A DNA stretch of 55,525 nucleotides. Origin: Phoronis australis (taxonomy: Eukaryota > Phoronida > Phoronidae). The stretch lies in NCBI GenBank assembly GCA_002633005.1, contig NMRA01000850.1, forward strand, positions 1-55,525. The letters run 5' to 3'. Below the pieces are notes generated by a model. The model saw only the letters and a list, made by a program, of their open reading frames with translations, made no database searches and had not been told where the DNA came from. Positions 48,901-55,525 of this stretch are shown one piece after another; within the stretch, counting starts at the first letter, position 1, and each line of letters begins with the position of its first letter. A program made the position numbers and the translations under genes.

Positions 48901-51900
48901 ATCAAAGTATAGGGCGAATTTTGATAGTAATTTTGGGAAAAAAGATTTTGAAAATTCAGACCAAAAAGTTTCCATTGTCCGTTAAGGTGTGCTAGGGGGT
49001 GATTTGAAAACGAAATCTGTAATTTGTTAAGAAAATGCCCAATTTCAAACGACCTCTATACGATACTCTTAGTAAAGGATGAAAAGCTTGGTAACGTGGC
49101 TCTTTATTTTTAGGCGAACTGCAACGCACACCTCCCAGTAGCTATCATGTCTGAACTGATAAACCGTTGACAAAATATAGTAGAATTAATGTTCAGCATG
49201 CACATGTCTCGTGTTTAGCAAAGACCGTGCGTCGTCGAAGTTCCGTATATATGTTGTTATTTCGGTGAAATGGCTCCTGTTTTGAAATTTGTTACCTGAA
49301 TTAAAACTGCAATAATCCCTCCAAACATGATGACGGCTTGAAACACGTCAGTCCATATAACCGCTTTCATGCCACCCTGAAACGCAATGCAACGACTGAC
49401 AAGTCCACGTTTCTGAATTTACACGAATAGCTTCATCAAAGCGTTTCACTTTATTGTCTGTATGTACTGCGTTCTAATTTAGCCAATGGATAGCGGAAAA
49501 CATGGTTCCAAACGTTTTCACTCTTTTGATTATGAAGTAACTTAAAATCAATTATAGCGCTTTATAAGTGCTATTTCCAATTGCAGTTTACGCGTCTGGT
49601 CATTTTAAGAACACATTTCGTCAAAAAGTCCATCTCTGAACTCTATTTTCCGAAACGTTATATAGCCGATAGATTAAAACCACGTGTTTACTGCTTTCAC
49701 AGAACAACGATAAAAGTCTTTTTCTTTTAAGCCGCATTCAAACAAATAAATCAAAATTATAAACTTGAAACCTCAGAACTATTTCCGCGGTGAATCTAGC
49801 TTAAAAATGACCAAAGGCCTCCAGTCAGTCCACAGTATAACAGTGTCAAGTTAGGAACGCCGATGACAAGCCACATCAAAATGTTAAACGATCATCAGTC
49901 GTGATCACTGCTTGACTTCTTAGGCCTACTTACCAATGTCGTGTAGAAAGTGACAACGCTGCCGACAATTATGATGGATGCCCAAGCCGGAAATCCAGTC
50001 ACTACAAATTTTCAAATAAAACAACACATCGTTAAAAATTTAAAAAGATCTTCCTGCTACTTTTAATTTTTCGAAAAAACCAACAAAACACTCACTTAAT
50101 GCTGGTTGGTTAATAAGGTTAAATATTCTGATTTGTCTTTTGCAGAGGCTGGTCATGTGCAATCTCAACAAGCATGTGATTGTGTTTGTGTTTGTGTCTG
50201 GATCGGAATACTTCTTCAATGCATTCGTCACTAATACAGCACGCTCAACGGATTACCGTACAATGGTAGATGTCACAGAAAAAAACAAGGAGTTTGTTTG
50301 AGAATGAGTGCATGGAACTCGTTCACAGTGAGATGTTCAAGTGTCCTGCAATCCGGAAGTCCTGCTCACTCTGGTACCCGTGGTAGACTTAAGTCTAGAT
50401 TCTGCCACGGGTACCAGCGAACGATTAGTCATAACCAATGTGAGATAAATAAACATATACGTAGATCACTGATCATAACTCTCGTGTGTGCTTTATCGGC
50501 GGATTCACAGTCGTATGAACGAATGCAAAGTGATACAATGAGTTGCTATAAATTTCGTTATTCTACTATAATCTGAGCGTGATGTGTATACCAACGACAT
50601 ACGGATTTGTTCGTGCATAGCCACGGAGGCGAGCGTAATGCACTCATATGAACGAGTGCAATGCACGCATTCTCAAAAAAAAGTTGGCTTTCCATAGTTT
50701 TCACCCATGGACTTGGGAGAGCTGTGAGTTGCATTATTACGTTAACTCTTTCATACGATTATTGTTAATAAAGCGTGCATACTACCTGCTTCTAATGCGG
50801 TTGATGGAGCGTAGAGCGATATGCCCATATACATGACCTTAAAAACAAAAATTTTATTAAAAACAAATTAAAATCATCATACATTTAAAACCAGATTATT
50901 TATGTTTACAGGAAATATTTGTGTTCGAGCAAAAATTTTACGAAGAAGACGCCAGGTAAATATTTTGAGATGTCATAGGTACAGCGTTTCCTAAAGTCTG
51001 TCATGTTGAATTTTATCCTTTATTCAAATATATACATATCGGCATAGGCCCAAGTATAACATATACAAGACAGCACATTATCAGGTATTTAAATCGACCA
51101 TGAACCCAGTTTCCATTGGTGAAATTGAAGTTTTGGCATTAAGACCACTTACTGTTGTCAACTTGTTCCATACTCAGATGAGAGGTAGTTTTTGGTCTTG
51201 CAAGGAACTGACAGTTCGCATCATTATGGCTAGGCCACTAAAATGACACGGCGTGACAAGTCAACGTGTAGTCTCGAGAAATAACGAACTGCCAATTCTT
51301 TCTTAACCCGGAGATCACACCTATTTTGACAAAGAAACGATTTGAGCAAAGATGACGAGTGGTCTGAATCAAAAACTGATTTCTGTAACAGGAGCCGGGT
51401 TTATAGCCGAGTGCAATAATCCAAATTCCGCGTCAACTTACCGACGCCAACACTGAGCAGACATTGCCAGTCAAACGGGCTGCTTTGGACTTGAATCGTA
51501 ACTCCAAGTACTAAACGAAAAATAAAAAGAAGCATGGTGTTGAAAGAACTTGCCTCTAAAGGCTGAAGTAGGGGGTTCGAGCACAAATCCAAACCTTGAC
51601 TTCGGTGGAAAAGTCATTTTCTAAAACTGACACGGCGGGGGCGGGCACGGCGGTAGCAACATAGTAGGAGTAGTAGTAAATTCAGTACAACCAGGAAGGC
51701 ACTGACAGTCCTCTGGTAATACCTTACCGTGATAGAACGAAGTAATAGCTATGCGATGGGCAGTGTACTAGAGGAGCTATAAGCACTTGGGCAGCGCAGC
51801 ACTGAAAAAAGTGGGGGCCGGTGGCTATAGCCCGGCCTCCAGTCCCCTATGGTGCGACCGCCATGATAAGTGGTTCAGTAGCAGATGTATAATAACTTCA

Positions 51901-52247
51901 TGATTTACCTCATAGGCACTTGTGAGTTTCAGAGGATACAGGAGAGGAACAAATATCACCGCTGACAACAAGCAAGCCAACATCATGCCAACGACAGACA
52001 TCCACTGCTGCGTTCCTCGCGTGTACATCTCAGCGGGATAACCTAGAGTGGAAACGGCTGACATGTAGGAGACGAGCAAAGAGAGTGTCACTGGACCCAC
52101 TTTCATTGTCCGATTTGCCATGAGATATTCTTTGTTGGTTTTCTGTCTGCCACCCGTGCACGCATAAAATAATCCTATACTGGCAGAAATTACTAAGACG
52201 ATAATGAACACGACATAGTCTGCAATATGAAACTGTGGCTGCCCCAT
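36216..52247 (-). CDS. SLC5-family sodium/solute symporter (SMCT-like)
   Basis: Fifteen exons on the complement: 51909..52247, 51442..51510, 50786..50837, 49934..50001, 49296..49376, 48651..48724, 47615..47755, 46826..47047, 42715..42827, 41908..41978, 41478..41564, 40303..40520, 38587..38687, 36859..36983, 36216..36320. Total 621 aa; every junction is GT-AG and in phase. Family marks in order: SYMSAVSTLGYPAEMY (TM2, sodium site), YLELRF, SLYAPSTALEAVTG, LGGMKAVIWTDVFQ, GVNQPSVQRYSAL, GALSSLSSALSSIAA (TM8, sodium site). It would couple sodium to uptake of monocarboxylates or related small organic anions. SLC5A8 (610 aa) and SLC5A12 are the best matches in layout, and SLC5A6 is an alternative. 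An extracellular loop has sequons N476, N483 and N502. The tail is Cys-rich and acidic (separate entry). The start is ATG at 52247; the frame upstream has no other ATG. Confidence 0.92.
37691..38124. mobile_element. MITE of 434 bp in SLC5 intron 13
   Basis: Terminal inverted repeats: GTGCCCGGTTGCATGAAACA at the left and the complement of GTGCCCGGGTGCATGAAACA at the right. Pairing continues about 55 bp inward (AACTAAGTTTACT against AGTAAACTTAG). No coding content. A fragment CTGTTTCATGCAACC at about 9,469 may belong to the same family. Confidence 0.8.
38688..40302. other. SLC5 intron 12, nothing recognised
   Basis: About 1.6 kb between exons 13 and 12. Short open frames here (for example 38,676-38,945 plus) overlap the real exon on the other strand or have no support. 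Confidence 0.5.
40814..40879. repeat. Three short hairpins in a row
   Basis: CATCG-TTTTA-CGATG (40,814-40,828), ACGCTC-GTTGTT-GAGCGT (40,837-40,854) and CTCTCGT-CTATT-ACGAGAG (40,861-40,879). Stems are 5, 6 and 7 bp, all perfect. They lie in SLC5 intron 11 on a background with recurring TTTTACG words. The role is unknown. Confidence 0.5.
42451..42674. mobile_element. Inverted-repeat element beside SLC5 exon 9
   Basis: GAACTGACTGTCCGTTATT near the left is complemented by AATAACGAACCGTCAGTTC (about 42,558-42,576), followed by AGACCAATTTTATGACGAC and TTAAAATTTAGTTCTGTG. It matches 51,193-51,391 in order. It ends about 40 bp before exon 9, on its downstream (intron 9) side. Confidence 0.6.
43211..43525. 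repeat. Tandem repeat, three units of about 110-120 bp
   Basis: Units start with TTCAACTATTCC at 43,221, 43,340 and 43,449, continue with ACTAATCGCTGCGCCACCTG and then GATAACGTACATGACG and CAGCAAAAGG. The middle unit is the most diverged (GATACGCCATCTGTGGGC). Each unit carries a CTCF-like core on the minus strand. Located in SLC5 intron 8. Confidence 0.8.
43541..44143. repeat. Dispersed element about 600 bp, copy 1
   Basis: The left end has AGCTACAGCAGTACAGCTCT, a hairpin (CAGCAGT...ACTGCTG). The right end has TTATGCAGACGTCACTGGTG and AGTTGGCAACTGTTGCCAAG. Both ends match 53,493-54,079, but the middle 400 bp do not. Confidence 0.65.
44144..46351. other. SLC5 intron 8, no gene supported
   Basis: AT-rich. 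Overlapping plus-strand open frames at 44,304-45,252 have no recognisable family, no clear splice frame and low-complexity composition, so I leave them out. Confidence 0.45.
46352..46640. repeat. Same tandem family, two direct and one inverted unit
   Basis: Direct units at 46,352-46,440 and 46,546-46,640 carry TTCAACTATTCC and ATCGCTGCGCCACCTGCAGG. Between them 46,471-46,507 (CAGATGGCGCTACAATTGGT) is an inverted unit. It belongs to the family at 43,211. Confidence 0.75.
50297..50676. mobile_element. MITE about 380 bp with nested palindromes
   Basis: The ends are inverted repeats: TTGAGAATGAGTGCATGGA at the left and the complement of TTGAGAATGCGTGCATTGC at the right. Inside is a perfect 13-bp stem, CTGGTACCCGTGG (50,371) with CCACGGGTACCAG (50,405), and in its loop a perfect 14-bp palindrome TAGACTTAAGTCTA (50,384). 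GCACTCATATGAACGAGTGC lies at the right. It sits in SLC5 intron 3. Confidence 0.75.
51193..51391. mobile_element. Inverted-repeat element, partner of 42,451-42,674
   Basis: GGAACTGACAGTTCGCATC at the left, AATAACGAACTGCCAATTC in the middle, and GTGGTCTGAATCAAAAACTG at the right follow the same order as the copy near exon 9. It ends about 50 bp from SLC5 exon 2, on its downstream side. Confidence 0.55.
51793..51867. repeat. Short dispersed repeat, copy 2
   Basis: AGCGCAGCACTGAAAAAAGT, then CTATAGCCCGGCCTCCAG and CCTATGGTGCGACCGCCATG. Same order as 18,469-18,537. It lies about 40 bp downstream of SLC5 exon 1. Confidence 0.6.
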
Positions 52248-53233
52248 TCTGATGATCTTTCTGTTCAAAACTGTCCGGTCAGTGGACCAGTGAACGTCTA
52301 TTCAGACACGACCTACCAGCCTTTGTTATAGGTTACCAAAAAAGACGTTATAGAAATCAACAGCTGCTAACGAACTATGAACTTTTCTATATAGGTTAAA
52401 TAAGTTCATAAATAGAACAAGCTAGTAACCGAACCCATGACTATTGTGACAATACGCCAAAGTCGACAAATTATTTAATTTTGTGTTCAATGCGGTGTGA
52501 TAGTGCTACGGAGCGCGTCACTAAGCAAACCCCGGTGTAAATATTGATACCGTGAAAAGTAACCAAATTATCCGTTTTAGGACTGAATCTGTCTCCGTTG
52601 GGAAAACAGCAGTAGGCTAGTGTAGTCAGACGTTATTTAAACTGAATGTCTAGATTTTACTACACAAGTTAAATAATGCCATAGTCCCCTACCTATCGAA
52701 TTGCCATCCCCAACACAGCCAATGACCAAACATGAACTTGTACACTATTAATTTATATAAGATGGTGAAGTTGGCAAAATTAACAGTGCCGCTTTGATAA
52801 TTAATTTTCCCGTGATAATGGTGGCCAAAACGTTTTATTAAGTGGCTCAAAGTTTCATGCTTTAGCAAGGACTTCTGCGTATAACATTCTTTCTCAAAAT
52901 ATTTTCCTCAACACTTTTACTTTTTGCCGGCATCCAGCCAAGGCCACAGGTCGATGCGTATTAAGAATGACCAGTGTAACTGTTGACTAACTTTGTCGAA
53001 ATGTCGCTGGTTATCTGGGATAGCACATCAAGAGTCTCGCTTCATGAACAAACATGACAAACTGAAAATGAAGCAATGGAATTTTAATTAAAATCTTGAT
53101 TTGATAACTACAACACTAAATCAAAACTCAGTCCCGCAGACAGCTGGAAATTTAAGGCTAGTCTTGGGGAAGTAAGCTCTAATAATAGAATCAAAGGTAA
53201 TGGGAAGACTAATCACTAATCTCATTGGCCGCA
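52248..53233. other. Upstream region of the SLC5 gene
   Basis: The minus-strand gene is transcribed away from here, so its promoter and leader should lie in this stretch. I see no clear TATA box, CpG island or splice-framed leader exon, and no other gene. Confidence 0.35.
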
Positions 53234-53370
53234 ACCATTGTGTCATGGACCGAAGCGCTGCCTAGTGGGCGTGTGCTCCGAAGAAGTACGGAAGTACAAG
53301 TTTGCACCATATTTGTTTTATTCGGAGAACACGCCCATTGGGTGTGGTTACTGTCCATGAAACAATGATG
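53234..53370. mobile_element. Inverted-repeat element, about 137 bp
   Basis: ACCATTGTGTCATGGAC...TGGGCGTGTGCTCCGAA at the left faces TTCGGAGAACACGCCCA...GTCCATGAAACAATGATG at the right, an imperfect 50-bp stem with a loop of about 35 bp. A small MITE is likely. Confidence 0.7.
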
Positions 53371-53492
53371 TCCACCACTGGCCGTCAAATGGAATTTACC
53401 AGGAGATTCTGTTATGTTTTTGTAATAGAAAGAAGCAGAAACGTATAAAAGAAATGTAAAATATATTGACAGGAATTAAGAATGACGTGGTC

Positions 53493-54079
53493 TCTTAGCT
53501 ACAGCAGTACAGCTCTCGGACTGCTGTTATGTTTATAACTTAGAAAGTGTCAACTTACCGACCCTCTTTTATCACTACTAGTAATAATAGTAAACATTGG
53601 AACTTAACACCCAGCCTGGTACTCTGTACACGTACACGCTATAAATGAATTTTTATAAAATACTTAAAGACTTTTCGTTAAAATATACAAAAACAACACA
53701 AAAAAGTGTATGAGATGACATCAATTTTTTCTACATTCAATATTTACGATTTTACAAAATAATAAGTTGATGTGAAGGTGGTGTATTAATACAAAACTTG
53801 TAGTAATTTTCATTACAGGCTTTGGTGTTTTATTACAAGCTTTTCAGTTTCATTCATGCACTTTCGAGAACGTCATGATATTTTCGTAATAGTGGATATA
53901 ATAGTTTTACAGCTATATCATATATTGAGCACTGTTATATGTCCCAGTGTAAGTTGATTATGCAGACGTCACTGGTATCATTCATTTTAATCAACACATG
54001 TGAGTAGAACAAGATACAAAATAATGTCAATCTTTAATAAAGTTGGCAACTGTTGTCAACAGAATCTTAGACATTATTA
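53493..54079. repeat. Dispersed element about 590 bp, copy 2
   Basis: The left hairpin end AGCTACAGCAGTACAGCTCT and right end TTATGCAGACGTCACTGGTA, AGTTGGCAACTGTTGTCAAC match 43,541-44,143 in the same orientation. The interiors are unrelated by eye. Confidence 0.65.
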
Positions 54080-55525
54080 AAGTCCTTATCTTAAAATGCG
54101 AATGTGCGTCCAGTATCCGAAAATACTTAATAAATAAAATCTTATTTTCGATACCCTTTCGTTATAGTCTTTTCGCCTTTCGTGCCACAAGCGTTTTTTA
54201 CCTGTATTTGACCGTTCTTTGTGAGCAGATAATTACCGGCTGTCATCGGTTATTTCCGTACCCACATTTCCTGCTCGTCAGTTCAGGAACCTGTCCTGAA
54301 CGCCGCCATTTTTCCTTGTAACTGAATGTGCTATCACTTGCTCGAAAAGTCTTCATTATTTTGTTTTATTAGTAATATCTCATGATTCGTTTGTATATAT
54401 GGCGTATTTATAGTTCGTAGTTAGTGGTCGTTAATTTTTTTTTGGAGTGTTACGCGTATTTTTGTTTATTATGTTAAAATAGCATTGGTGTTTAGTTCCT
54501 GTTATGTAGGGCGATAAAACCCAAATGTTTTTTTCGCTTTGATTTTTTTTTTGTTTTGAAAAAGTAATTTCTTAGTGCATCCTACTCAGTAAAAATCGAA
54601 AAAGCATCGAAATTAGGGCAAGTAGTGCAAAGTTATTGCAATTTTTGTGGCGAAATTTACGTCAGTTTGCTCGGATCGGGGCGGCCGTCTTGAACGACAG
54701 CGGGATAATCTACGAGTTTAAAACTTTGTATAAACTGTTTAAGTTTTGTGAGACATATCTTCACTTACTATTCTGCACGATTCTACAGTTTTCACCTAAT
54801 TTCAGCCTCGCAGTTGTTACTTCTTAAGTGATAAATATGCTCACAATTCCCTTGAACTTAGTCTCATTTCTGGCTACACCGACAACATGGCGACTTTTGC
54901 TGAACTGAAAGGCATTTTCAACAGGCCACTTTGTAATTTGTGATAATTTATTGTTGATACATTTTGACAAAAGTTGCTATAAAAAGAAACTTTGTTCAAT
55001 TTTCGTGTTTTTGTGCAAAAAATATAAGGTATATTCGAATTATTTTACTGTGGAAATACCATTCAGATGATCTTACTAAGCTAAAAAATAGTTGAAATAA
55101 TTTTGAAATGGTTTTTTGTTTGACTGTCGACTGCTGATTACATTTGATATTTTGACAATAGTCTTCATACTGCTAGCTCAGTGGCAGGCTATGGTGGCAC
55201 TGAATAGTTAGGCTGCGGCCGCGGCCAATTTGCACTCCCAAAATATAGAAATTTTGGGGTAGGCCAAGTTTGGGGGCATTTTGTAGGTGGGCATTGCACG
55301 TAGGCTCAGTGAATGTGGTTTGTTTGTATTTGTGAACATGCTGTGAATAAAAAAAGGCCACTTTCTTGGCTGTAGCTGCACTCTTCTTCAAGATGGCGGC
55401 CCCCGGCTGCAATTGTGCATTGTTGGGTAGCGACCGAGAAATTGGCTGTGATTTTAGGTAGCCCTCAAACAAGCAAGAATTGCAAAAAAACTAGTTGGTT
55501 GACAGTACTTTTGGACCACATTTTC
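54080..55525. other. Right edge: promoter-like motifs, no gene followed
   Basis: GCCGCCATTTTT at about 54,302 and AAGATGGCGGC at 55,390-55,400 match the YY1 site seen in many animal promoters. A palindrome TTCAGGAACCTGTCCTGAA precedes the first. Near 54,889 an ATG in good context (CAACATGGCG) opens a frame of 18 codons, starting MATFAELKG, with no clear splice donor. GC rises at 55,190-55,430. A first exon may begin here and run off the window, but nothing firm can be called. Confidence 0.3.

Noticed and set aside
51560-51600. GGGGGTTCGAGCACAAATCC considered as a tRNA T-arm
   Set aside because: No matching acceptor, D or anticodon stems on either side.

Overview
This is nuclear DNA of an animal. 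Genes are split into short exons with GT-AG introns, non-coding sequence is AT-rich and crowded with short inverted-repeat elements, and poly(A) signals replace bacterial-style ends. The gene families and the frequent TAGGCCTA words (for example around 24,500-24,620) fit a marine invertebrate, perhaps an echinoderm, hemichordate or amphioxus. That placement is an inference and is weak.

Layout, left to right. (1) 753-1671 minus: a possible two-exon gene for a small secreted Cys-rich protein, with a foldback repeat in its intron, followed by a larger foldback element (about 2,400-3,070). (2) 4,609-10,253 plus: a complete four-exon SLC46 (PCFT-like) transporter of 461 aa. (3) 13,592-14,650 plus: an intronless basic, probably disordered 352-aa protein with a possible PP1-docking SILK motif. 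(4) 19,425-20,699 minus: exons of an unrecognised gene whose acidic tail appears to change frame twice. (5) 25,951-34,990 plus: a complete eight-exon YeeE/YedE (sulphur/thiosulfate transport) family gene of 388 aa, a family best known from bacteria. (6) 36,216-52,247 minus: a complete 15-exon SLC5 sodium/solute symporter of 621 aa, closest in layout to the SMCT group, convergent with gene 5. (7) The right edge has promoter-like motifs but no gene I can follow.

The exon models were built by hand from splice sites. In all three transporter genes the reading phase closes at every junction and the summed length matches the family, which strongly supports them. The three are plasma-membrane-type carriers for folate-like organic anions, sulphur oxyanions and monocarboxylates or vitamins. 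Nothing shows that they act together beyond proximity.

The repeats are the other theme. One family occurs as two long copies in the last introns of the YeeE gene and as shorter copies between the convergent gene ends and near 10.9 kb. The long copies carry many sites resembling the CTCF core motif, all in one orientation, often about 147 bp apart. A second, unrelated tandem family in the SLC5 introns carries a different version of the same core. Whether CTCF binds them is untested, but this is the most unusual structural signal in the window.
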